Notes: generated by a model from the letters alone, not told the origin. 64,000 bases of DNA from Psychrobacter sp. BI730 (GCF_013414195.1 NZ_JAATTV010000016.1:1-64000), one strand, 5' to 3'; shown: positions 51,004 to 61,688, counted from the stretch's first letter. Numbers and translations: made by a program.

Positions 51004-51046
51004 AAAAAATCCAGCATAAGACAAGTATCTTATGCTGGATTTTTTG
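51004..51046. terminator. Bidirectional terminator DUF2127 / antiporter
   Basis: AAAATCCAGCATAAG / CTTATGCTGGATTTT, 15-bp stem, loop ACAAGTAT, T-runs on both strands. Confidence 0.93.
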
Positions 51047-51065
51047 TACCTGCTATATTTTTTGC

Positions 51066-52340
51066 TTATGCGTCTACTGTTTTTTCATCGGTACGAATGC
51101 TTTTAGCAACCTTTCCAACGCTCAGACCTTGTACCAAGATGGAGAAAATCACCACCGCATAAGTGAGTGCCAATAGAATCTCTCGTTCGGCCCCGATCGG
51201 TAACTGTAATACTAACGCAACTGAGATACCACCGCGTAAACCGCCCCATGTCAGGACTTTCCATGCGCCTGTAGGCAAATCAAGCTGACGATGAAAGGTC
51301 TTAGTCGTCATGCCTACCACGATAAATCTGGCAACAAGCGCAATCAAAATAGTCAAACCACTCGCAATAAATAAATTGCCTGAATAAGCAATCATCACCA
51401 CTTCTAGACCAATGAGTACAAACAAAATGGCGTTTAAAATCTCATCAATCAATTCCCAAAACAAATCAATATAGTGCCGTGTCTTATCACTCATGGCTAG
51501 CTCGCGACCACGATTACCAACCATCAGACCCATCATGACCATGGCGAGTGGCCCTGATAAATGCCAATGACTGGCCAACGCGTATCCACCGATAACGCCT
51601 GCTAATGTTAATAGCACTTCTTCTTGATAGCTATCAATGCTTTTAAGCAAGTAGTACAAAATCGCACCAAGTACTAGTCCGAATACAACGCCGCCACCAG
51701 CTTCAACCGCTAATGTATGTGCGACGTAGTTGGCAGTAGGAATATCACCGCTAGATAAAATCCCCAGCAGTAAGACGAAGATAACCACGCCGATACCATC
51801 ATTGAACAATGACTCGCCAGCGATGACAGTCTCGATACTCTTTGGAGCGCCTGCTGACGACAAAATACCCATCACAGCAATGGGATCGGTAGGGGAGATA
51901 AGCGCCCCAAATAACAGGCACCAGAGAAACGGCAGGCCGAAACCAAACAACGGCAACATAAAATAAATCGCAGTCGCAATGAGCATCGCCGATATGATCG
52001 TACCAAGTCCAGCAAGGATGCCGATAGGTAACTTGTAGCGTCTTAAGTCACCAATATTGACGTGTAATGCGCCTGCGAATAGCAACATCGAGAGCATGCC
52101 GTCTAATAGCACCTCAGTAAAATCAAGCTGCTCTAATAGACTGACTTCATAATCAATCAGCTGATCAAACCCTAAAAATCCTAAAAATATCGCACCGATA
52201 GATAGGACAATCGAGATGACCATGACTCCAATGGTCGTGGGCAGACCGATAAAGCGATGATTGACATAGGTCAGTGAGGCCGTAATCGATAAAAATATGG
52301 CGCTGATTTCAAGTATGGTGAGGCTGGTTGCAGATGCCAT
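51066..52340 (-). CDS. CPA1-family Na+(K+)/H+ antiporter, NhaP-like
   Basis: 424 aa with about 12 membrane segments. Signatures: LDGMLSMLLFAGALHVNI, GALISPTDPIAVMGILSSAGAPKSIETVIAGESLFNDGIGVVIFVLLL (the conserved ND ion-binding pair) and WGGLRGGISVALVLQLP. Short cytoplasmic tail. Exports Na+ or K+ in exchange for protons, in keeping with a salt-tolerant organism. Ion preference cannot be read from sequence. Confidence 0.93.
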   Translation of the reverse strand: MASATSLTILEISAIFLSITASLTYVNHRFIGLPTTIGVMVISIVLSIGAIFLGFLGFDQLIDYEVSLLEQLDFTEVLLDGMLSMLLFAGALHVNIGDLRRYKLPIGILAGLGTIISAMLIATAIYFMLPLFGFGLPFLWCLLFGALISPTDPIAVMGILSSAGAPKSIETVIAGESLFNDGIGVVIFVLLLGILSSGDIPTANYVAHTLAVEAGGGVVFGLVLGAILYYLLKSIDSYQEEVLLTLAGVIGGYALASHWHLSGPLAMVMMGLMVGNRGRELAMSDKTRHYIDLFWELIDEILNAILFVLIGLEVVMIAYSGNLFIASGLTILIALVARFIVVGMTTKTFHRQLDLPTGAWKVLTWGGLRGGISVALVLQLPIGAEREILLALTYAVVIFSILVQGLSVGKVAKSIRTDEKTVDA

Positions 52341-52425
52341 AAAAAGTAGGTCTCATATAAATATAAAAAGTATCCAAAGCGCAGGGCTTATAGGGACGTT
52401 ATAAGTGTTTTTAGCTATCGGTTTT

Positions 52426-52468
52426 GTGATTATAAGTAAAGTGCTTATAAGTAAAGTGCTTATAAGGG
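52426..52468. repeat. Tandem 15-bp repeat, 2.9 copies
   Basis: GTGATTATAAGTAAA, GTGCTTATAAGTAAA, GTGCTTATAAGGG in direct order between the antiporter and DUF2254 genes; an additional GGGCTTATAGGG-like half occurs at ~52384. Confidence 0.85.
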
Positions 52469-52509
52469 CTGATACCGCCATCTATCTAAACAGTTCATTG
52501 GTTATATCA

Positions 52510-54126
52510 TTAACTAGACTGTGTCTGTAACGCTTGACGAATATCCGCTTCAAACTCACTAACATAATTAAAATGCTTGTGCTGCGCATCGTTATCAAGG
52601 ATAAATTGCTTGGCTTGTTCGCACATAGCGACCAAGTCATCGACCAGTTCTTGATAATTTAAATTCTCTTCACCAGCTCGCTGAATTAGATGCAATTCAT
52701 GTAATAGCGTTTGCTGCTGTGCGCTGTTTACCCGTGCATAGTTCAGATTGACCATTGCCTGACACAATGCTTTTAAGACCATTAGGTCAGCAGCTGCGTA
52801 ACGACATATCTCACCAAGTGATACATTGATAAAGTCGGAAATTTTGGGGATATGAGTGACTAGTGCCAATATGGCCAGTCGCTTCTGTTTGATAGTAGTT
52901 TCAGAGCTATCGTTAGTGTCTGACTGCGGTATGTGAAAGTGATAAGGGCTTGGTGGCTGACGACGCATCATGATACTCAGACAGCTGGTTAGAGATTGGA
53001 CGCAATTGACCGCAGTCTTTGGATCATTGATACCAGGGGAGAGTGCGCGTACAGCAATCTCTGTCATCTGACCTAAGCTATAGGCAATGTCGTTAGAGTG
53101 CGCCAATCGTTGCTCAAGTCGTAGGCAACCTGCAAGACGTTGCCAAAATAGTCCATCAGGCGCTCGCGGTATTACTGCTAGATGCGGGGTCGCTGTCTTC
53201 TGTTGGTTATTTGGATGAGATGCAGGTCGCTGATAAAAGTAACCAATGACGTTTTTATCGGTGACGTAATTACCGAGGTTGACATGCATCTGTACCACGC
53301 CACCATAATCTTGTGACAGCGCAATCAATGACTCAAGATAAATCTGCTGTAGATAACCTGAATTTGGTGAATAAATCGGCATAGCAGGCCAGTTTTGGAA
53401 CTGCTCGATATCATGGTGCTCAGCATCGCGTTGATGTTGAATATCACATCGATCATTATACCAATAGTAAATATTTGCGATTGCATCGTTGCTAGCATTT
53501 TGAATGACGTGTGACGCCTGAATAGCATGCACCATATGCTGTACAAAATAAACTAAGAGCAGCGCACAGATAATCGCCATGATAATAGCAAAGGTCACTG
53601 CCAATTGCGGCACACCAAAAGCCACGTCAGACTTATGGATAGACTTTAGTACCAGTAAGCTATAGCTGAATGTACCGATAAAAGCGCCAAGGACAAACTG
53701 ATTTGGAGTGTCGGTCAAAAAGTTACGTAGCAGTCTTGGACCAAACTGTGAGGATGCCATCGACAGGACGGCGATTGTAATCGAAAATGTCGTACCGGCC
53801 ACGCCCAATACCGCACCAGCGATAGCAGTCATAATCGCGCGCGCAGCCTCGTCATCACCAGTAAAGGCAAAGGAGATCTCTTTTACCGTTTCACGATCAA
53901 AATGCTGATCAATCGCGACTAGCAAAGGAGCAAGTAAAATACCGACGATGACACAAGCGGTTGGGATAAACCAGTAGGAGCCAATCAGCCACTGCCACAA
54001 ATTATTTAAGCGATCAGGCAAGTCGGTCAGCGTTTGTATTGACCACAACTTAGTGAACTGCTTAAGCCTGTTTTGACTTGCATTGATCGTACGTGTCCAG
54101 ACACTGTCTCCATCATTTTTATTCAC
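52510..54126 (-). CDS. DUF2254 membrane protein
   Basis: 538 aa from GTG 54126, which overlaps the stop of the upstream gene (GTGAATAA) and has AAGG at 9 nt; an ATG at 54180 would give a 62-bp overlap and is less likely. Four membrane helices in the first ~210 residues, with the family motif ARAIMTAIAGAVLGVAGTTFSITIAVLSMASSQFGPRLLRNFLTD. A cytoplasmic part follows with ALSPGINDPKTAVNCVQSL. Function unknown for the family. Translationally coupled to yihY-like. Confidence 0.9.
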   Translation of the reverse strand: MNKNDGDSVWTRTINASQNRLKQFTKLWSIQTLTDLPDRLNNLWQWLIGSYWFIPTACVIVGILLAPLLVAIDQHFDRETVKEISFAFTGDDEAARAIMTAIAGAVLGVAGTTFSITIAVLSMASSQFGPRLLRNFLTDTPNQFVLGAFIGTFSYSLLVLKSIHKSDVAFGVPQLAVTFAIIMAIICALLLVYFVQHMVHAIQASHVIQNASNDAIANIYYWYNDRCDIQHQRDAEHHDIEQFQNWPAMPIYSPNSGYLQQIYLESLIALSQDYGGVVQMHVNLGNYVTDKNVIGYFYQRPASHPNNQQKTATPHLAVIPRAPDGLFWQRLAGCLRLEQRLAHSNDIAYSLGQMTEIAVRALSPGINDPKTAVNCVQSLTSCLSIMMRRQPPSPYHFHIPQSDTNDSSETTIKQKRLAILALVTHIPKISDFINVSLGEICRYAAADLMVLKALCQAMVNLNYARVNSAQQQTLLHELHLIQRAGEENLNYQELVDDLVAMCEQAKQFILDNDAQHKHFNYVSEFEADIRQALQTQSS

Positions 54127-55711
54127 TGTGATGAGCCTTAGGGTTATCTGCTTCTGTAATAATAGCGTTCTTGTGCACACGTCTGGTCATATCTGTCTCA
54201 GTATGACTCTCACTAGTCCCTAAAGGTATGATGGCTTCATTGTCGTGATCGTCATATTCAATATCACTGTCTTTGTCATAAGCCATCGGTTCTAGATGCG
54301 GTGAGGCTTCTAGATGTGGATTATTACCGTTATAAGCACTCTCATTATGTCTATCTAGATTATCATGTCGTTGTACATTTTCAGTGGCGGCAGAGGTTTT
54401 TCTAAATAATTTATGGTCATCGCCATGCTTACTAGTAGATTGTTTGCGCGGTTCGCTATTGGCAAAAATAGCATTTAGCGGTAAATGCAGTTGCTGTTTG
54501 GCATACGCTTCAGTATTCTCAAAACGTTTTACTAGCAAACTTAGCCAAGGTTTTTGACCTTCCAATTTCATCTCATCCAGCTCGTCTTTGATAGGAAGTG
54601 GGTAGGGCAAGGTACGATAAAAGTCCCATAACGTCATCCTACTCAAATCTCTTTTGAGCACGTAGTCATCATCATCTGTCATGGTAATCAGATTGCTGTC
54701 TTGTAGGTAGTTGATATAGGTATACCATTTCGGCAGCTCTTTGCGACCTAAGACATTGCGCAGTGCTTGTTCGCTAACGGCTTCACCTTTTAAGTGGTGG
54801 GTATAGACCAAATTCAACATGTCTAACAAGCTGAGTAACGGGTGACGAGGGTAGACTTCTTCTGTCTCAAAAATCGTCAAGGTATAGCTGATTTCAACGC
54901 CTAATAAAATCAAATTCCACGACAGATAAATCCATAGTAGAAAGATAGGCAAGGCAGCAAAAGCGCCGTAAATCGCTTCGTAGCTGGTAAAGTTAGCCAT
55001 CACTGTACCAAACACATGCTTCATTAATTCAAAGACAATGGCCACGAACACGCCAGCGATGGCTGCATTTTTTGCTGGTACGCGCGCTTTTGGAATAAAC
55101 CAGTACATACCGATAAAACCCGCCATCGTAATACCAATCGATGCCATTTGTACCCAAAAGCTCCAGTCGATACCGTAGCCAGCAATTTGACGATTAAGAA
55201 AACTCAGACTCTGTACAGTACTTGAAGCGATAAAAGCGGTGCCCAATACCAATGGTCCCAAAGTAACGATAGTCCAATAACGCAGCATGCTTTTGATGCC
55301 ACCAGAGCGATCTTCTACTCGCCAGATTTGGTTAAACGCGCGCTCGATGGTGGTCAAGGTCATGATAGTCGTAAAGAACAAAATCATGGCACCGATAATG
55401 GTTAGGTTAGATGACTTTTCGGCAAAGCTATTAATGTACTCACTAACTTGCATGCTCGATTGCGGCAATAGATTGCTATAAATGACGTCATAAATCTGCG
55501 CTCTAACTGATGCGAGTGCTGGTACAGATGACAAAATCATCAGTAATACCGTTAATACAGGCACGATCGACAGCATAGTGGTGTACGTCAGTGAAGCCGC
55601 CTTTTGCTGGCAATTATCTTCAAAAAAATGCCGAGTCAAAAACCGTAAAAACTGAAACCAGCGCTGTTGTAAAAACGGGAGTTTTTGAGATAATTTTTCC
55701 ATGTCGACCAT
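54119..55711 (-). CDS. YihY/BrkB-family membrane protein with long tail
   Basis: 530 aa from ATG 55711 (ATG 55702 is equally plausible). YihY core: FFEDNCQQKAASLTYTTMLSIVPVLTVLLMILSSVP, TTIERAFNQIWRVEDRSG, IPKARVPAKNAAIAGVFVAIVFELMKHVFGTVMANFTSYEAIYGAFAALPIFLLWIYLSWNLILLGVEISY; about six membrane helices. A winged-helix-like C-terminal region follows (~300-400). The last ~110 residues are unusual: polar, Asp/His/Asn-rich and apparently disordered. Not an RNase BN despite the old name. Function uncertain. Confidence 0.9.
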   Translation of the reverse strand: MVDMEKLSQKLPFLQQRWFQFLRFLTRHFFEDNCQQKAASLTYTTMLSIVPVLTVLLMILSSVPALASVRAQIYDVIYSNLLPQSSMQVSEYINSFAEKSSNLTIIGAMILFFTTIMTLTTIERAFNQIWRVEDRSGGIKSMLRYWTIVTLGPLVLGTAFIASSTVQSLSFLNRQIAGYGIDWSFWVQMASIGITMAGFIGMYWFIPKARVPAKNAAIAGVFVAIVFELMKHVFGTVMANFTSYEAIYGAFAALPIFLLWIYLSWNLILLGVEISYTLTIFETEEVYPRHPLLSLLDMLNLVYTHHLKGEAVSEQALRNVLGRKELPKWYTYINYLQDSNLITMTDDDDYVLKRDLSRMTLWDFYRTLPYPLPIKDELDEMKLEGQKPWLSLLVKRFENTEAYAKQQLHLPLNAIFANSEPRKQSTSKHGDDHKLFRKTSAATENVQRHDNLDRHNESAYNGNNPHLEASPHLEPMAYDKDSDIEYDDHDNEAIIPLGTSESHTETDMTRRVHKNAIITEADNPKAHHSE

Positions 55712-55958
55712 TAAGCAAAAGTAAGAGTGACAATAGTGTAACAAAAATGAACGGTTATCATCTGCGGTTTAATTGTGTCAAAATGCACTACCTAGCACAC
55801 CAGATACAATATAAGTCAGGTTATCAATCATGGTTATTTGCATGACAGTGAATGACTCGGGCATAATGTGCACATATTCTACAATGCCAGTTAGTCGTAT
55901 ATTTCGCCGCATCTTTGCTGGCCAGTATGACTGACGTTTTTATAAGGAAGCTTTGCTA

Positions 55959-56576
55959 ATGAGTCAGACCGACCCTTATGTTTTGGTGCTTTATTATTCT
56001 AATTATGGTACGACTAAGACATTAGCATATGCTATCGCTCAAGGTATTGAAGATGCTGGCATGACCGCGCGTATCCGTACGGTACCGACAGTGGCACCTG
56101 AAACCACATCAAGTAAGCCTGCGATACCTGATGAAGGCGACTTGTACTGTACGATGGATGATCTAAAAGACTGTAGCGGTCTAGCGCTTGGTAGCCCAAC
56201 GCACTTTGGTAATATGGCCGCACCTATGAAGTATTTTTGGGATAATACCGTGACCTTATGGCTGGCAGGGAACCTACAAAACAAACCAGCCTCAGTATTT
56301 ACGGCGACAGGTTCCATGCATGGTGGCCAAGAAACGACACTGTTGACGATGATGTTGCCGCTGATGCATCACGGTATGGTCATCGTAGGTGTGCCCTATG
56401 CAGAGCCAGCGTTGAACCGTACTCATCGCGGCGGTACGCCTTATGGTGCCAGCCATGTCAGCGGTGCATCGCATGATCAGCCAATATCTGCTGACGAGCG
56501 AGATTTGGGTATTGCGCAGGGTCGCCGTTTAGCGATTACGGCAGCTGCATTAGCACAGGCTAATTGGAGCCGATAA
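55959..56576 (+). CDS. wrbA: WrbA-type NAD(P)H:quinone oxidoreductase
   Basis: 205 aa from ATG 55959, AAGGA ahead. Flavodoxin fold: VLVLYYSNYGTTKTLAYAIAQGIED FMN-phosphate loop, LALGSPTHFGNMAAPMKYFWDNTVTLWLAGNLQNKPASVFTATGSMHGGQETTLLTMMLPLMHHGMVIVG, and GGTPYGASHVSGAS. Two-electron quinone reduction against oxidative stress. The wrbA-DUF2069 pair is common in gammaproteobacteria. Confidence 0.93.
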   Translation: MSQTDPYVLVLYYSNYGTTKTLAYAIAQGIEDAGMTARIRTVPTVAPETTSSKPAIPDEGDLYCTMDDLKDCSGLALGSPTHFGNMAAPMKYFWDNTVTLWLAGNLQNKPASVFTATGSMHGGQETTLLTMMLPLMHHGMVIVGVPYAEPALNRTHRGGTPYGASHVSGASHDQPISADERDLGIAQGRRLAITAAALAQANWSR

Positions 56577-56730
56577 GTAACTTTTATAAACCTGCTGTCT
56601 AGAAGCGTCTGAGTCTCAAAGTTTATGATTGAATTCCTATAATCACTTGATTATAAGCAAGTGGTTATAATCAAGCTCTACTTATTCACATTCAGCAGTA
56701 TATTATTCATTTAGGAAATCAAAATATCTA

Positions 56731-57180
56731 ATGGCCACAACCCGCTCTAATACAAAGCCTCTTAAAACGGTTAAGCCTATCGCACCTATTGCACAGCGCT
56801 TAAAGGTGACGTGGTTAATTTGGCTCGTTTATAGACTGCTCGGATTGCCTATCTTTATTAGTATCTTTAATCCTAGTAGCCCTGACATCGTTGGCGGTAT
56901 TGCTTGGCAGGCGTTATGGTTAGTGCCCGCGTTAATTCTGACGCCATGGATATTGCGCGGTCGTTCCCCTTATGCATTATTAATTAGCAGTATGTTTACC
57001 TTGGTATATTTGGGTGCGAGTGGCGTGGTGCTGTTTACTCGTATATATAGCAGTAGCTGGGCTGAAATCGCTGTGTACTTAACGGACTTCTTACTACTAC
57101 TTGCTATCAATGTTTGGCTATTTATTCTGCTCAAACGTTTGCCTTCGATGAACAACGTTGTGAAGAAACCTCGTCAATAA
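56731..57180 (+). CDS. DUF2069 membrane protein
   Basis: 149 aa. Four hydrophobic segments (about 28-45, 56-72, 80-100, 111-130; VTWLIWLVYRLLGLPIF, GIAWQALWLVPALILTPWIL, ALLISSMFTLVYLGASGVVLF, EIAVYLTDFLLLLAINVWLFILL). Usual neighbour of wrbA. Function unknown. Confidence 0.88.
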   Translation: MATTRSNTKPLKTVKPIAPIAQRLKVTWLIWLVYRLLGLPIFISIFNPSSPDIVGGIAWQALWLVPALILTPWILRGRSPYALLISSMFTLVYLGASGVVLFTRIYSSSWAEIAVYLTDFLLLLAINVWLFILLKRLPSMNNVVKKPRQ

Positions 57181-57229
57181 TTGCATTTATCTGAAGCCTA
57201 ATAAATTATATCCATTAATCTAAAGCCAT

Positions 57230-57266
57230 AAAAAAGCGGCACTCCATCTGGGGCGCCGCTTTTTTG
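57230..57266 (+). terminator. Terminator of the wrbA-DUF2069 unit
   Basis: AAAAAAGCGGC / GCCGCTTTTTT stem with an inner CTCC/GGGG helix. Symmetric A/T flanks make it bidirectional, serving also the minus-strand DUF3108 gene. Confidence 0.88.
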
Positions 57267-57290
57267 TTTATAACTTTAAAGATAAGTAGA

Positions 57291-57330
57291 TTAGTTAATC
57301 TTAGTTAATCTTAGTTAATCTTAGTTAATT
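57291..57330. repeat. Tandem 10-bp repeat at the DUF3108 stop codon
   Basis: TTAGTTAATC three times plus TTAGTTAATT. The array covers the last codons and stop of the minus-strand gene and the bases beyond it. Confidence 0.9.
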
Positions 57331-58090
57331 CTAAATCCATTTTCTTACCATCGTTAATTTGGCTAACTTTAACTGGCATATAGTCCAAGCTTGGGGCTAA
57401 CCAAAAGCTGGTAGAGCGGCTATCGTCATCGTGGACGCGGTCAACACGTACCGTATTAAAGGTACCCGCTGGTACGGTAATCTTAGTGCTGCCTGATTTT
57501 TTAAATGGCGTCTTCTCGATTTTGTCCTTTTTCGCCATGTAATAGTTACCAGAGAATTTACCGTTTAATAAGTCCTGACGAATCTGTACCTCAAGGCTCA
57601 AATCATCAAAGGCTTGTTGCGACATATTCATAGTCGTCGACTTGCCTTTATAGTTACTGGTGACTTTTTTACTGCTTGGGTTAAAGTCTAGTTTGTGCGT
57701 GCGACCCATGCCAAGTAGTTTGTACGTAGTGCTTGCCTGCGTGGGACTGACATTGTTGCCATTAATCGTAAAGGTGCTGTTTTGTGAGGCGCTAGCCACA
57801 CCGGCGACGCGAGCCTTAACGTTATATTTCCACGTATTACCAGATTTGCTTAGCGTACGAGTTGCTGTGCCTTTGTACTTGTCCTCAACGGTAAAACTAT
57901 AATCGGCAGTTGATGGTTGGACGGTTTTGGCGCTGGCAAGGGTAGGTGCGGTCATACTCAAAGCTCCAACGGTAGAGATACTGATGCCTGTCACTAAGGC
58001 AGATAGAAATTTAGATGGACTGCGTTTTGCGTTATTAGCATTATCAACATTGTCGCTTGATGACTTCTTGTGCATTGATGAAAAACTCAT
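57311..58090 (-). CDS. DUF3108 periplasmic protein
   Basis: 259 aa. Signal peptide after a polar N-terminal stretch (about residues 27-53, SKFLSALVTGISISTVGALSMTAPTLASA). The mature part has the DUF3108 beta-rich pattern: DYSFTVEDKYKGTATRTLSKSGNTWKYNVKARVAGVASASQNSTF, LEVQIRQDLLNGKF, VPAGTFNTVRVDRVHDDDSRSTSFWLAPSLDYMPVKVSQINDGKKMDLELTKIN. Function unknown. Ends inside a 10-bp tandem repeat. Confidence 0.87.
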   Translation of the reverse strand: MSFSSMHKKSSSDNVDNANNAKRSPSKFLSALVTGISISTVGALSMTAPTLASAKTVQPSTADYSFTVEDKYKGTATRTLSKSGNTWKYNVKARVAGVASASQNSTFTINGNNVSPTQASTTYKLLGMGRTHKLDFNPSSKKVTSNYKGKSTTMNMSQQAFDDLSLEVQIRQDLLNGKFSGNYYMAKKDKIEKTPFKKSGSTKITVPAGTFNTVRVDRVHDDDSRSTSFWLAPSLDYMPVKVSQINDGKKMDLELTKIN

Positions 58091-58568
58091 AGATACCCCT
58101 TCATTAATTTATTGCTGATATAGCAACTTTTATCGTTCGTTCTTATTATGTTTACCAGACCTATAATGGTCATACGCTGTTACATTTTCAAGCGTGGTGT
58201 CATACCGCTTCGTGTAGTGCTTGTAGCAAATGTTTCTATAGTTGATTTAGCATTGGTCAAAATATAAATTCAGCTCACTAATATTTTTAAATATTCTTAC
58301 TTCTTGTCCTTTATCTAACTAGCATAGCGGCTTTACTAAACCTCATTCATTTATATGAAACGTTGATTGATAAATTTTTGCAAAATGATTTTGTAAATTT
58401 TTGGGCTTTACACTTGAACCGAACTCACCTTGCCCCCACTTTTTGTTACAAGCTCAAGGCTTATCTATAAAGCGTTGTTTTTGGCAGTGTTCCCTATAGA
58501 TACTGGTATTGAGACCATTAATTCAAATAAACCCTTAATTTTATTAACCAACTTTTGGAGTCATATCG
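58091..58568 (+). other. Intergenic region upstream of groESL (478 bp)
   Basis: AT-rich, no gene. Carries the sigma-32-like promoter at 58413-58440, giving groES a ~120-nt leader. Confidence 0.6.
58413..58440 (+). promoter_or_regulatory. Sigma-32 (heat-shock) promoter of groESL
   Basis: CTTGAAC, 13-14 bp, CCCCCACT, closely matching the RpoH consensus CTTGAAA-N13-15-CCCCATnT. Confidence 0.75.
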
Positions 58569-58859
58569 ATGAACATTCGTCCTTTACATGACCGTATTGT
58601 CGTCCGCCGCATAGAAGAAGAAACAAAGACTGCTGGTGGTATCTTGCTTCCTGGTTCAGCACAAGAGAAACCTTCACAAGGTGAAGTGCTTGCAGTTGGT
58701 AATGGTCAAGTTCGTGACAACGGTGAAACTCGTGCGTTAGATGTAAAAGCTGGCGACAAAGTTTTGTTCGGTCAATATGCTGGTCAAACCGTAAAGGTTG
58801 ACGGTGAAGAACTATTGATTATGAAAGAGTCTGATGTATTGGGTGTGCTAGAAGGCTAG
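58569..58859 (+). CDS. groES: Co-chaperonin GroES
   Basis: 96 aa. [46 protein letters not shown] with the mobile loop [15 protein letters not shown], and [32 protein letters not shown]. Heptameric lid of GroEL. Co-transcribed with groEL, 123 bp downstream. Confidence 0.99.
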   Translation: MNIRPLHDRIVVRRIEEETKTAGGILLPGSAQEKPSQGEVLAVGNGQVRDNGETRALDVKAGDKVLFGQYAGQTVKVDGEELLIMKESDVLGVLEG

Positions 58860-58976
58860 TCCTTTTGAGTATTATTTTATACTCAGCACATTTTGATAGC
58901 AGTTTCTAATAATCGCTTTTGATAAGCAACTATCAAATCAATCAATTGTATTCTCATACTTATAATAGTGGAGTAA

Positions 58977-60632
<1,656 letters not shown>

Positions 60633-60633
60633 T

Positions 60634-60735
60634 ATATGCCTCGACTAAATTTGTACGACGTTGTTAACCTCGCTCGATGTACTATCAGTACAATCTTCAC
60701 TTGGTTGCCTAGTCGTACGGCTTTAGTCAACTCAT
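60634..60735 (-). repeat. Dispersed repeat, decayed copy C
   Basis: Same orientation and block order as copy B: ACGrCGTTrwyC, GATGTACTA...GTACAATCT, kGGyTGCCT and a final CkkyTTTAG block. The outer TATAGTC/GACTATA ends are degraded to GACTAAA/TTTAGTC. Confidence 0.65.
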
Positions 60736-60788
60736 AAAGCGTTTTTCACTAGAGTTGTAAGTATTTTTGTGAAAACGTTTGACTATTA

Positions 60789-60825
60789 AAAGCTCTGTTA
60801 TCGAAAGATAGCAGGGCTTTTTTTT
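60789..60825 (+). terminator. Terminator of groESL
   Basis: Stem AAGCTCTGTTATC / GATAGCAGGGCTT closed by a GAAA tetraloop (two G-T pairs) and eight T. Confidence 0.93.
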
Positions 60826-60903
60826 GTTTGATTTAAAGTAATAATTGGCAATGTGCAGAAAACCAGAATAGGGATAACTGACTAAAATTACCCATTACTT
60901 AAT

Positions 60904-60924
60904 AATATTAGTATTACTAATATT
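60904..60924. promoter_or_regulatory. AT-rich inverted repeat
   Basis: AATATTAGT and ACTAATATT with a 3-bp centre; possible operator upstream of the secreted orphan. Confidence 0.4.
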
Positions 60925-60967
60925 AATTTAAATTTTCAATTAATAATTTATTAGGATATAGTTGATA

Positions 60968-60985
60968 TAGCGAATATATTCGCTA
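60968..60985. promoter_or_regulatory. Perfect 18-bp palindrome
   Basis: TAGCGAATATATTCGCTA, perfectly symmetric, 49 bp before the start codon of the secreted orphan. Size and place fit a dimeric repressor or activator site; no regulator is identifiable. Confidence 0.5.
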
Positions 60986-61033
60986 ACAGTGTTTTAACTT
61001 AGAAGGAATGAATTAATCCAAAAGGAATTAAAA

Positions 61034-61405
61034 ATGAAGATTTTATCGATTGCAATGGTAGCATCAACCCTAGTGTTGGCTTCTGCTAGTAGTTCAGCTG
61101 ATCCTAGTTTAGATAGGTTTAAAATGCAAAAGCCGATGGAGATGTCTAGCGTTACCCATTCTAAAGTTATGCAGTTATCGTTTAACAATAAAGAACGCTA
61201 CACAAGCGAAAAAGAAATTTATGAAAAAGTGATGAGAGGTGCCAAAGCAAACGGCTTTGAGCTTAAAGATGTAGAAGCAATGAAAATCGCTCACATCGTT
61301 GACGGCGCTTTAGACAATGAGCCACCAGAAGCGGCTTCTATTAATATAAAAGTTACTATCCATTTAAAACGACCAATCAAAATAGAAGTTGAGATTTCCC
61401 TATAA
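61034..61405 (+). CDS. Small secreted orphan protein
   Basis: 123 aa; AAAGGA ribosome site. Cleavable signal peptide (MKILSIAMVASTLVLASASSSA, cut expected near residue 22). The mature part is basic with no cysteines: FKMQKPMEMSSVTHSKVMQLSF, a helical KEIYEKVMRGAKANGFELKDVEAMKIAHIVDG, and a beta-like end INIKVTIHLKRPIKIEVEISL. Not recognised. Preceded by two palindromes and followed by a weak hairpin (about 61474-61506). Confidence 0.75.
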   Translation: MKILSIAMVASTLVLASASSSADPSLDRFKMQKPMEMSSVTHSKVMQLSFNNKERYTSEKEIYEKVMRGAKANGFELKDVEAMKIAHIVDGALDNEPPEAASINIKVTIHLKRPIKIEVEISL

Positions 61406-61688
61406 TATGGTGAATACAAATCCATTGTTAATAAGCTACTTACTATGAATGACTTACTTATCCCTCTAAAATAAAGCCCTAGTAATATTTCCTGTATTAG
61501 GGTTTTATAGTTAAAGTTCATCAAATCCTCTACTGATCCGCTGTATCTCGTCTAAACGTCCATGTCTTATCAACAGATGCTTCTTTGTAATAGCAATATT
61601 CTGTCAAATTCAAATGAACTCATTATGGGCCTTGCTACTCACGAATAATCGAGCGAGACATTTTTCTCCTAATCTGTATAAAAGAATC
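61406..61688. other. Intergenic region before the Lrp gene (283 bp)
   Basis: Weak terminator-like hairpin CCCTA...TAGGG with T-run near 61476-61506, serving the secreted orphan. Nothing else recognised. Confidence 0.5.

Larger units (their letters stand above)
60633..61033. other. Intergenic region after groEL (401 bp)
   Basis: Holds decayed repeat copy C (60634-60735), the groEL terminator (60789-60825) and two palindromes (60904-60924, 60968-60985) upstream of the secreted orphan. Confidence 0.6.
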
